Positions 36,593 to 44,135 of a DNA stretch of 64,000 bases are shown piece after piece. Numbering within the stretch: the stretch's first letter is position 1; the number at the start of each line of letters is the position of its first letter. Position numbers and translations under genes: made by a program. Origin of the DNA: Reddybacter sp041277045. GTDB taxonomy: Bacteria; Pseudomonadota; Gammaproteobacteria; Pseudomonadales; Porticoccaceae. The DNA lies in assembly GCA_041277045.1 (NCBI GenBank), contig JBGFSY010000003.1, positions 124,001 through 188,000 of the forward strand, read 5' to 3'. The notes under the pieces were generated by a model that worked only from the letters and a program-made list of their open reading frames with translations, was not told the origin of the DNA and searched no databases.

Positions 36593-37389
36593 TATTGTTT
36601 GTCCTTGTTATTATCATCGCTCTCGTTTGTCGTTTCATGGTGGGTGCGAATAATGTCCTCAAAGGGCATGCCAGTCATACGAGTAATGCCGCGAAATAGA
36701 TAAAACATGGCTCCCATCATCATAATCATTGCTGGTAGGGCGATCACAGGGAAACTGAGTGCGGTCATTTTGCCCAGTTCGGCATTGTACTCAACTGTGC
36801 CGGGTTGGCTGGTGACAATCATCGTCGCCAGTAGATAGTTCAAGATAGACGAGATTAAAAAAGAGGCGGCAATTATCCACGAGGCAGTAATTAAACGCCG
36901 GTCAAAGGCTTCAACGCTGTTGTGCTCGACTAGCGCGTGATGCACCTTATCAATTTCAATCACCGTGTCGTTGAATAGCAGGGTGCGCACCAGGGGGTAG
37001 GGCGTCTTGAGCGAGATGAGTGTGGCCAGACCAAAAATGGCAGGTATACCTGCTTCTTTATAGGCCAGGTATTGAGGATCGAGCTCAAGTAGGCTGATGC
37101 CGCCAGTCATTACTACACTGAAGACGCCGAGGCCGGAGAAAAAGTTAATTTTGCCCCGTTGCTGAAAATCACGCAGGCCGTAAATAATGGGAAAGAGCAA
37201 GGCGACAACGACACCCCACGTGGTGCCGAGGTACTCATCGCCGCTGAGTTTGGTCAAAATCAAAGTGGGGACGATCACATTAAAGCCGAGATTGACCAGC
37301 ATGCTCTCCTGTTTGGGTGGCGCGGAGGACTTTTGTGCTGGCGGGGGGCTATTGGGGCTGCTGGTGGCTTTTGCTTCGGGACTACTCAC
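36592..37389 (-). CDS. VC0807 family integral membrane protein
   Basis: Membrane protein with about six hydrophobic segments (about residues 30-48, 55-70, 86-104, 116-132, 165-188 and 215-237) after a Pro/Ser/Ala-rich N-terminus. Characteristic pieces are GLRDFQQRGKINFFSGLGVFSVVMTGG, TPYPLVRTLLFND and FPVIALPAMIMMMGAMFYLFRGI. It is not the E. coli YciB/IspZ type. Transport or septation roles are unproven. It is upstream of yciI, with adjoining start and stop, and divergent from yciO across 197 bp. Length is 265 aa. Confidence 0.82.
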   Translation of the reverse strand: MSSPEAKATSSPNSPPPAQKSSAPPKQESMLVNLGFNVIVPTLILTKLSGDEYLGTTWGVVVALLFPIIYGLRDFQQRGKINFFSGLGVFSVVMTGGISLLELDPQYLAYKEAGIPAIFGLATLISLKTPYPLVRTLLFNDTVIEIDKVHHALVEHNSVEAFDRRLITASWIIAASFLISSILNYLLATMIVTSQPGTVEYNAELGKMTALSFPVIALPAMIMMMGAMFYLFRGITRMTGMPFEDIIRTHHETTNESDDNNKDKQ

Positions 37390-37485
37390 TAAATAATGCT
37401 CGTCTCTGTTAGTTGGAATGGTTGACCGTAATCGTTGATCAGAATCAATCGTGGCGGTTATTCTAGCGCTTTCAGCTTATTTTCG

Positions 37486-37515
37486 CACACGCTCATATGC
37501 CAAAATGAGCGTGTG
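37486..37515. promoter_or_regulatory. 11-bp inverted repeat in the divergent VC0807-type gene / yciO region
   Basis: CACACGCTCAT (37486-37496) and ATGAGCGTGTG (37505-37515) are exact inverse repeats around 8 nt. The region lies between divergent promoters about 70 bp before yciO and 97 bp before the other gene. It may be an operator or a leader hairpin. It has no T-tract, so it does not look like a terminator. Confidence 0.4.
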
Positions 37516-37586
37516 TAGTATTGGCAGTCGAATTTTGACGGTATAGGGTTTATAGTCGCGGCAAATCACGTTGGTAAGCAATATTT

Positions 37587-38210
37587 ATGGCAAGGGTTCT
37601 TTACATACATCCTGACAATCCCCAGCAGCGCTTAATTGAGCAAGCGGCGGATATTATTCGTGGCGGTGGTGTGGCGATTTATCCGACCGACTCAGCTTAT
37701 GCCCTGGGTTGTCATCTTGGTGATAAATCGGCGCTGGATCGAATCCGTCAAATCCGCTCGCTGGAGAAGAATCACAACTTTACGCTGGTTTGTCGTGACC
37801 TGTCGGAACTGTCAACTTACGCCAAGGTTGATAATCAGGACTTCCGTTTACTCAAGGCCAATACACCCGGCCCCTATACCTTTATTCTTGACGCCAGCTC
37901 CGAAGTGCCGCGTCGCTTAATGCACCCTAAACGTAAAACTATTGGCCTGCGGGCGCCAGAAAACCATATTGCCCAGGCATTACTCGAAACGCTGGGCGAG
38001 CCACTAATGAGCATCACGCTCATTATGCCGGGTGATGAATACCCCCTGACCGACCCGCAGGATATCGAAGATATGCTCGGCAACCGGGTCGACTTAATCA
38101 TCAATGGCGGCTATTGTGGGCTCGAGCCAACGTCGATTATTGACCTCACCGGTGAAGCGCCAGAACTGATACGTGCCGGCATGGGTGACCTGGCTCCCTT
38201 CGGCCTTTAA
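37587..38210 (+). CDS. yciO: L-threonylcarbamoyladenylate synthase-type protein YciO
   Basis: YrdC/Sua5-domain protein related to TsaC, which makes threonylcarbamoyl-AMP for tRNA t6A. YciO itself is a weaker paralogue in E. coli. The YrdC signature is GGGVAIYPTDSAYALGC (about 26-42). KNHNFTLVCRD, GPYTFIL and the IIDLTGEAPELIRAGMGD end are also present. Length is 207 aa, which separates it from Sua5 (with its extra domain). It starts the yciO-scpA-scpB-rluB run, a common gammaproteobacterial cluster. Confidence 0.9.
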   Translation: MARVLYIHPDNPQQRLIEQAADIIRGGGVAIYPTDSAYALGCHLGDKSALDRIRQIRSLEKNHNFTLVCRDLSELSTYAKVDNQDFRLLKANTPGPYTFILDASSEVPRRLMHPKRKTIGLRAPENHIAQALLETLGEPLMSITLIMPGDEYPLTDPQDIEDMLGNRVDLIINGGYCGLEPTSIIDLTGEAPELIRAGMGDLAPFGL

Positions 38211-38296
38211 TATTTGCTACTCAGCCTATTGCTTCTGTCACCGCGACGGGCGAAACAGTATAATGGCCGATCTCGTAAAATTGATTCGGTAGCGCA

Positions 38297-39178
38297 GTGA
38301 CATCTGACCCCCTTCCCAGCAATGCGCATTCCAGTGAAGCCGATTCCGATGCCGCTGAATTGGCCGATGGCCAGCAAGGCAAAACGGTGGCCCCCCAGCA
38401 AAATGAAATGCCTTTTGCCATTGTTCAGGGCCAGCAAGTTACCGAATTGCCTCGTGACCTCTATATTCCTCCTGAGGCCCTCGAGGTCATTCTCGATGCT
38501 TTTGAAGGCCCGCTAGACCTGCTGCTTTACCTCATCCGACGACAGAATCTCGATATTCTCGAAATTAATGTGGCTCAAATCACCCATCAATACATGAGCT
38601 ATATCGAGCTGATGGAGGCTATGCAGTGGGAGCTAGCAGCGGAATATCTGCTGATGGCGGCAATGCTGGCAGAAATAAAATCGCGCATGTTGCTGCCTCG
38701 TCAACATGAAGAGGAGGAGAGCGACGAAGATCCTCGCGCTGAACTGATTCGCCGTTTGCAGGAATACGAGCGCTTTAAACAGGCGGCAGAAGATATTGAT
38801 TTGCTGCCGCGCACCGGGCGGGATGTTTTTCCCGCTAGTGCCAAAGCCGGGGAAAACAGAGCCCCCCGTGCTCATCCTCCCGTTGAAATGGAAGAATTAC
38901 TATTAGCCCTGGCCGATGTCATGCGTCGGGTTAAGTTGACCGATAGTCATCACATTGAGTTTGAAGTGCTGTCGACCCGTGAGCGCATGAGCCATATATT
39001 ACAAAGCCTCAGCGGCAAGCGCTTTGTGCCTTTTATTACCCTGTTTAACCTTGATGAAGGGCGTCAGGGTGTGATCGTCACCTTCCTTGCGATGATGGAG
39101 CTGGTCAAAGAGTCTCTGGTTGAGATTGTTCAAAATGAATTTCTGGGGCCGATACACCTGAAAGCGAGGGCTGAGTGA
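38297..39178 (+). CDS. scpA: segregation and condensation protein A
   Basis: Kleisin subunit that bridges SMC heads in bacterial condensin. The N-terminal SMC-binding domain contains FEGPLDLLLYLIRRQNLDILEI (about 75-96), the strongest ScpA mark, followed by ELAAEYLLMAAMLAEIKSRMLLP. An acidic linker (EEEESDEDPRAEL) leads to a C-terminal winged helix ending EFLGPIHLKA. About 50 low-complexity residues precede the conserved start, so GTG 38297 may be long, although no better start with an RBS is obvious. It overlaps scpB by 1-4 bp. Confidence 0.93.
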   Translation: MTSDPLPSNAHSSEADSDAAELADGQQGKTVAPQQNEMPFAIVQGQQVTELPRDLYIPPEALEVILDAFEGPLDLLLYLIRRQNLDILEINVAQITHQYMSYIELMEAMQWELAAEYLLMAAMLAEIKSRMLLPRQHEEEESDEDPRAELIRRLQEYERFKQAAEDIDLLPRTGRDVFPASAKAGENRAPRAHPPVEMEELLLALADVMRRVKLTDSHHIEFEVLSTRERMSHILQSLSGKRFVPFITLFNLDEGRQGVIVTFLAMMELVKESLVEIVQNEFLGPIHLKARAE

Positions 39179-39960
39179 TGAACGCTGATCAACTGCGAAA
39201 AATCGTTGAGGCGGCTTTGCTGGCGGCGGGTGATTCTCTAGATATCCCTGCGCTGCAAAAGCTTTTTGATGAGGAGTTTGTGCCCGAGCGCGACGAGCTT
39301 AAGGCTGCGCTGGAAGACATCGAAGCCGACTGCCGTGACCGGGGTTATGAATTAAAGCGTACCGCCAGTGGTTATCGTTTTCAGGTAAAAGAAAAGTACG
39401 GCCAGTGGGTCGGCAAGCTGTGGGAAGAGAAACCGAAGAAATACTCCCGTGCCACCCTCGAGACACTGGCCTTGATCGCCTATCGCCAGCCTCTGACCCG
39501 TGGCGATATTGAACAGGTGCGTGGCGTTGCGGTGAGCTCGGATATTATTCGCACCCTTCACGACAGGGGCTGGATTCGTTCCGTCGGCCACCGCGATGTG
39601 CCGGGTCGGCCCGCACTCTACGCCACTACACGGCAGTTTCTCGATAACTTCAATCTGCAGAGTCTCGAACAACTGCCCCCCCTCAGCGAAATACGCGAGC
39701 TCAGTTCAATTGATCGCGAGCTTCAATTTGAAGAAGCGCTGGGCAAGGGCGATGATACGAGCGAGCCTGTTGAAGAGCTTGCCGAGGCAAGTGACGTTGA
39801 AACAATAGATGATACCGGAAGCACTGAGGCTTCTAATCTAACGATGGGCAAGCTGGTGGATAATTTTAGCGATGGGGAGAGTCAGCCAGAGCCGCAGACG
39901 GCCCCCGAAGAAAGCCTTGAAAACCCTATAAGTAACGATGAGGATAGCCCTGCAACATGA
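39178..39960 (+). CDS. scpB: segregation and condensation protein B
   Basis: ScpA partner in SMC-ScpAB, made of two winged-helix domains. The signature includes KYSRATLETLALIAYRQPLTRGDIEQVRGVAVS (about 93-125), then GRPALYATTRQFLDNF. The end from about residue 180 is acidic and low-complexity. ATG 39178 has GAGGG 7 bp upstream and overlaps the scpA stop by one base. GTG 39175 is the alternative. The stop overlaps the rluB start (ATGA), so the three genes are translationally coupled. Length is 260 aa. Confidence 0.94.
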   Translation: MNADQLRKIVEAALLAAGDSLDIPALQKLFDEEFVPERDELKAALEDIEADCRDRGYELKRTASGYRFQVKEKYGQWVGKLWEEKPKKYSRATLETLALIAYRQPLTRGDIEQVRGVAVSSDIIRTLHDRGWIRSVGHRDVPGRPALYATTRQFLDNFNLQSLEQLPPLSEIRELSSIDRELQFEEALGKGDDTSEPVEELAEASDVETIDDTGSTEASNLTMGKLVDNFSDGESQPEPQTAPEESLENPISNDEDSPAT

Positions 39961-40775
39961 GTGAAAAAATTCAGAAACTACTGGCTCAGGCAGGTTTGGG
40001 CTCACGACGCGAAATCGAAAAGTGGATCGCTGCGGGGCGCGTATCCGTGAATGGCAAGGCGGCGACCACGGGTGATCGCATTTCGATGGAGGATAAGGTC
40101 AGCGTCGATGGACGAGTGATTAAGCTCAAAGCTCGAGATAGCCGTACCCGCGTCCTGATTTATCACAAACCGGTGGGTGAGATTTGTACCCGTCAAGACC
40201 CCGAGGGCCGTAAAACGGTTTTTTCCAGTTTGCCGCCTATCAAGGAGGGCCGCTGGATTGCCGTGGGTCGTCTCGACATTAATACCAGTGGCCTCTTGTT
40301 ATTCACCAATGACGGTGAATTGGCCAATCGTCAAATGCACCCCTCCGGTCAAGTTGAAAGACAGTATCTCGTGCGCATTCACGGCATCGTCGACGATGAC
40401 ATGCTCAAGCGCTTGCAGCAGGGCGTGATGCTCGAGGATGGCATGGGACGCTTTAAGAAAATTCAAATCGGTGACGGTTCCGGTACTCACCAATGGTTTA
40501 CGGTGGTGCTGACTGAAGGGCGCAATCGCGAAGTGCGCCGTTTATGGGAGTCTCAGGGTGTTGAGGTCAGCCGCTTGAAGCGCATTCGTTTTGGTACGGT
40601 TGAGCTGCCATCTTACGTGCGCAGCGGTGACTGGCTCGATCTCACGCCAGTGGAGGTAAGCCGCCTGTGTAAATCGATGGGTATTGCCAGCAAACCCCAG
40701 CCCCTTACGCCCAGTGAGCGCCAACAGCGGGAGCGTCAGCTGAGTAAGCTGAAAGCGCGGGGTGCACAGCGCTAG
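39957..40775 (+). CDS. rluB: 23S rRNA pseudouridine synthase RluB
   Basis: Makes pseudouridine at position 2605 (E. coli numbering) of 23S rRNA. An N-terminal S4 RNA-binding domain (KLLAQAGLGSRREIEKWI) precedes the catalytic domain. The catalytic motif is GRLDINTSGLL with Asp107. GRNREVRRLWESQG is a further RsuA-family mark. Length is 272 aa, with a basic C-terminal tail. It overlaps scpB by 4 bp. A weak 11-bp imperfect stem (40785-40819) follows. Confidence 0.95.
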   Translation: MSEKIQKLLAQAGLGSRREIEKWIAAGRVSVNGKAATTGDRISMEDKVSVDGRVIKLKARDSRTRVLIYHKPVGEICTRQDPEGRKTVFSSLPPIKEGRWIAVGRLDINTSGLLLFTNDGELANRQMHPSGQVERQYLVRIHGIVDDDMLKRLQQGVMLEDGMGRFKKIQIGDGSGTHQWFTVVLTEGRNREVRRLWESQGVEVSRLKRIRFGTVELPSYVRSGDWLDLTPVEVSRLCKSMGIASKPQPLTPSERQQRERQLSKLKARGAQR

Positions 40776-40784
40776 GGGTAAGTC

Positions 40785-40819
40785 GTCCAGGGTGTGCTTG
40801 TCGAGCTAACACTCTGGAC
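40785..40819. terminator. possible terminator stem between rluB and a convergent gene
   Basis: GTCCAGGGTGT (40785-40795) and ACACTCTGGAC (40809-40819) pair with one mismatch around a 13-nt loop. It lies between the convergent ends of rluB and the small secreted-protein gene. No T-tract follows on either strand. Confidence 0.35.
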
Positions 40820-40848
40820 CATAGAGAGACCCCTGGAGTTAGACGGTG

Positions 40849-41262
40849 TTAGTGATTCTCTGGTAGGGGTAAGTCATCCTTTAAATAGACACGAATCGGG
40901 TAGTTTTGCATCTTATCTAGCTTAATGATTAAGCCGTAGTTGTCGTTCTCATAATCCTTGACCCATTCATAACTGGTGCCTTGCAGTACCTCTTCCTTTC
41001 CGTCATGTCGACCCACCACAACCACCTCATGCACCCTGTCGGTGCCGCTTATTTCGCCTTTGGGGATACTCACGGTGACGTGTTGACCACCATTGCCACC
41101 GAGTTCGGGCAACTTAATACGGTGCACTTTGGCGTGCATTTTTTTGCCTTCGTAGCCTTCTTTTAATTCCAGCCAGTCCGTTTCCTGAGCGTAGATAGCG
41201 GGTGACAAAATGGCCAGAGAGGCGGCAAAAGCAAAGATTGTTGAGGTGCGTCCTGTGTTCAT
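40849..41262 (-). CDS. secreted protein of unknown family
   Basis: I do not recognise it. The 137-aa product starts MNTGRTSTIFAFAASLAILSP with a likely cleavage after AIYAQ, so it is probably periplasmic. The mature part is short, beta-rich in appearance (KMHAKVHRIKLPELGG, HEVVVVGRHDGKEEVL, YGLIIKLDKM), and has no cysteines or enzyme motif that I can place. It starts 73 bp before the end of the acyl-CoA dehydrogenase gene upstream on the same strand. It may be a small stand-alone gene or the last gene of that transcript. Confidence 0.7.
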   Translation of the reverse strand: MNTGRTSTIFAFAASLAILSPAIYAQETDWLELKEGYEGKKMHAKVHRIKLPELGGNGGQHVTVSIPKGEISGTDRVHEVVVVGRHDGKEEVLQGTSYEWVKDYENDNYGLIIKLDKMQNYPIRVYLKDDLPLPENH

Positions 41263-41335
41263 GTTTTATTCCTGAGTGTTTTTGCAGTCTATAGAGTTTA
41301 GTAAGTTAATCGGCGAAAAGTACTCGAATAAAGGT

Positions 41336-42487
41336 CTATTTAACTTTCAGCCCCATGGTATTGGCAATCAGGTTGCGTTGCATTTGCGAGGTGCCGGCAG
41401 CGATGGTGGTGCTGCGGGCATCGCGGTAGTGGCGCTGCATGTCGTATTCCATCATGTAGGAGTAGCCACCCATAATTTGCATACCTTTGTTGGCGACGTC
41501 GGCAAAGGTTTCAGAGCCGAAGAGTTTTGCCTGGGTAACTTCACGCATGGCATTTTCGCCCTTGGCAAGCTTTGCTGCCGCGCGTAGCATTAGCATGCGC
41601 GAGGCGTCGACGGCGGTTTGCATGTCCGCCAGCATGTGGGCGATGGCCTGATTACTACCAATCACCTTGCCAAATTGTTTTCTTTCCTTGGCGTATTCCA
41701 GAGCTTGGTCAACCACCGTTTGGGCATTGCCAACATAGCCCGCCGATGTGACGATGCGTTCAAACATCAGCCCTGAGAGCATGCATTGCCAGCCACCATT
41801 CACCGCGCCGAGGCGTTGATCGTCACTGATGCGCACATCGACGAAGAAGACTTCGCTGAGCCCGAGCATTCTGCAGCCAAAGGTGTCGAGGCGTTTGATT
41901 TCTACACCGGGGGTGTCGTTGGGTACTAAAAAAGCGGTGATACCTTTTTGATAGGAGGCATCGTTGTCGGTTTTACAGTACAGGGTGATGATGTTGTTGT
42001 TGGCATCGGCGGCGGTGGAAAAGACCTTCTGGCCATTGATCACCCAGCTATCGCCATCGGCAACCGCCAGGGTGCGCATGTTGCCGGCGTCGGAACCGGC
42101 GTCGGGCTCTGTCATCGAAATCGACATGCGAATTTCGCCCTTAATGAGTTTTGGCAGGTAGTGCTTTTTCTGAGCTTCGCTGCCATTGCGTAGCAGGCTC
42201 AGGCCACTGAAGGCGGATAGGCCGTAGGCTTCGAGAAAGGGGTAGGCTTTGCGGCCCAGCTCTTCACTGACAAGAGCCATGTCGATGACGTCGCCGCCAT
42301 AGCCGCCGTATTCTTCGGGGAAGGGCAGGCCGAGTAGACCCATCTCCACCCATTTGTCGTAGACCGCGTAGGGGTAGAGCCCCTTTTCGTCGTGTTCGCG
42401 CAGGTAATCTGATGTTGCGACCTCATCCATCATGCGCCGCAGGTTGTCGCGCAGAATACTTTGTTCTTCGTTGAGGTCAAAGTTCAT
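41336..42487 (-). CDS. acyl-CoA dehydrogenase family protein
   Basis: FAD flavoenzyme that introduces a 2,3 double bond into an acyl-CoA. The FAD/substrate signatures are ISMTEPDAGSDAGNMRT (N-terminal) and, near the end, GGYSYMMEYDMQRHYRDARSTTIAAGTSQMQRN. The N-terminal helical, middle beta and C-terminal helical domains follow the standard order. Length is 383 aa. Substrate cannot be deduced. It is monocistronic in this window, upstream of the small secreted protein on the same strand and downstream of a divergent/unrelated kinase gene. The ATG at 42487 fits the family start MNFDLNEEQSILRDNLR. Confidence 0.92.
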   Translation of the reverse strand: MNFDLNEEQSILRDNLRRMMDEVATSDYLREHDEKGLYPYAVYDKWVEMGLLGLPFPEEYGGYGGDVIDMALVSEELGRKAYPFLEAYGLSAFSGLSLLRNGSEAQKKHYLPKLIKGEIRMSISMTEPDAGSDAGNMRTLAVADGDSWVINGQKVFSTAADANNNIITLYCKTDNDASYQKGITAFLVPNDTPGVEIKRLDTFGCRMLGLSEVFFVDVRISDDQRLGAVNGGWQCMLSGLMFERIVTSAGYVGNAQTVVDQALEYAKERKQFGKVIGSNQAIAHMLADMQTAVDASRMLMLRAAAKLAKGENAMREVTQAKLFGSETFADVANKGMQIMGGYSYMMEYDMQRHYRDARSTTIAAGTSQMQRNLIANTMGLKVK

Positions 42488-42564
42488 GCCTGGGCTCCAG
42501 GGGGTTATTGGCTGATAGGGGCTTGTTGATATAGATGATTCAGGCTGTAGATTCGTGAACCAGG

Positions 42565-43887
42565 TTATTCGTCAAGCAGGCTGCGTATTCTTGTCAGCAT
42601 GTCTCTAATGTTAAAGGGCTTTTGAATAATGTTGTCGATCAGGTTGGCGCTCAACTTTTCCGTGTGGCGGTTGTCGGTAAAACCGCTGGCAAGCTGAATT
42701 TTTACCTCGGGGTATTGTGCCTGTACTGTGGCCGCGAGTTGGTAGCCATCCATCTCGGGCATAATAACATCGCTCAGAAGGAGGTTGGCCGGGGTGCTTT
42801 TTAGTACCTCGAGGGCCTGCTGGCCACTGGCCACGGGGATGACTTTATAACCTTGTTGGCGAAGAAGTTCGCTACTTAAATTGAGCAGGGCAATTTCATC
42901 ATCCACCACCAGGATGGTTTCCTGGCCGCCGAGGGCAGGTGTTGTGGAGACCTGGGCTTCACTGTTATCCCTGGAGTCGATGTCGTGGTGGCGGGGGAAA
43001 TAAAGGCGGATATGCGTACCGTGTTCCGGTTCGGAGTAGATTCTGATACTGCCTTTGCTGCGCTCGACAAAACCGTAGACCTGACTTAAGCCCAGGCCGG
43101 TGCCGAGTTCACCCTTGGTCGAAAAGAAAGGGCCAAATATTTTCTCCTGGGTTTCTTTATCCATGCCACAGCCGGTGTCGCTGATGCTAAGTAGCACATA
43201 GTCACCTTTTGGCAAGCCTTTTAAGGGCGCGTCAAACTCATTGACATGCTCATTATAGCTGGCGATGGATAGCTGCCCCCCATCGGACATGGCGTGCATG
43301 GCATTAATACTGATATTGAGGATGGCGTCGAGTAGATCGCCGCCATCCAGATACACCGGCCAGAGGTTTTCCGTCAGGTCATAAATCAGTTTGATACGTG
43401 GCGTAATGGACTTGGCCAGCATGTGTTGCTGGCTTTGTAGCAAGGTGTTGATAGAGAGCTGCTCGGCATCACGATGCCGCAGCACCTGCTGTGCCTGGTG
43501 CTCTGCCGTGATATCCCGAACGATGGAGATGGCGGTGATTATCTTGCCGGTGCTGTCGTTAACGGGTGAGTTATACCACTCGCAAAAAAGGGTGCGACCA
43601 TCTTTGGTGCGATTTTTACTAAGCACTTTGCTATTAGAGTCGTGTGCATTGAGGGCTTGTAGAATGGGTTCAATAATAGTGGCAATAGACTCTGGAGCCA
43701 GTATCTGCGCAATGTTCGTTTTTTTTCTTTCTGCAGCGCTAATGCCCGTGTTTTTTTCACCCACTGAATTAGCATAAGTGAGTTTTAAATTAAGATCACA
43801 GGCCCAGAGTGTATCTTGGATCTGTTCAATAGCGTGCGGTTTTGGCGCGCTACCTTTATCTTTAGGGGCGTGCTGATCATGAATCAT
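42565..43887 (-). CDS. hybrid sensor kinase-like protein, PAS + HATPase + receiver, DHp domain missing
   Basis: Signal-transduction protein. A PAS domain covers about residues 20-125 and ends in the linker RDITAEHQAQ. A GHKL ATPase (N-box ILNISINAMHAM, 188-199; G1 DTGCGM; G2 GTGLGLS) covers about 180-297. A CheY-type receiver (DD 329-330, phosphoacceptor Asp373 in LLSDVIMPEMDG) forms the end. Only about 45 residues separate PAS from HATPase, and no H-box (normally IAHDFNN) is present. The sequence jumps from the PAS helix (QVLR, to 137) to a segment (HRDAEQLSINTLLQ, from 138) that in relatives follows the dimerisation domain. It may be a non-phosphorylating or damaged kinase. No partner is adjacent. 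Confidence 0.85.
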   Translation of the reverse strand: MIHDQHAPKDKGSAPKPHAIEQIQDTLWACDLNLKLTYANSVGEKNTGISAAERKKTNIAQILAPESIATIIEPILQALNAHDSNSKVLSKNRTKDGRTLFCEWYNSPVNDSTGKIITAISIVRDITAEHQAQQVLRHRDAEQLSINTLLQSQQHMLAKSITPRIKLIYDLTENLWPVYLDGGDLLDAILNISINAMHAMSDGGQLSIASYNEHVNEFDAPLKGLPKGDYVLLSISDTGCGMDKETQEKIFGPFFSTKGELGTGLGLSQVYGFVERSKGSIRIYSEPEHGTHIRLYFPRHHDIDSRDNSEAQVSTTPALGGQETILVVDDEIALLNLSSELLRQQGYKVIPVASGQQALEVLKSTPANLLLSDVIMPEMDGYQLAATVQAQYPEVKIQLASGFTDNRHTEKLSANLIDNIIQKPFNIRDMLTRIRSLLDE

Positions 43888-44135
43888 GTGCTGGAGAGCC
43901 CTCTTTTTATTATGTCTTCTCGCTAACCAGTCTCTGTACTTGATATCTAGGGCCGGTGACTGGTTCGCTCAATTTAGTGCGTGCTATTTCGCACCCAATG
44001 CTACTTCAGTGGGTCCTCCCAGGGTGTTGAGCTACCTTGCTTTTCCAGTGCATCACAGCCCACACATAGACAAAAGATAGCACAGAGACATAAACTTGCA
44101 CCAACTGAAAAATCATAAAAGACAGGGTGATAGAG

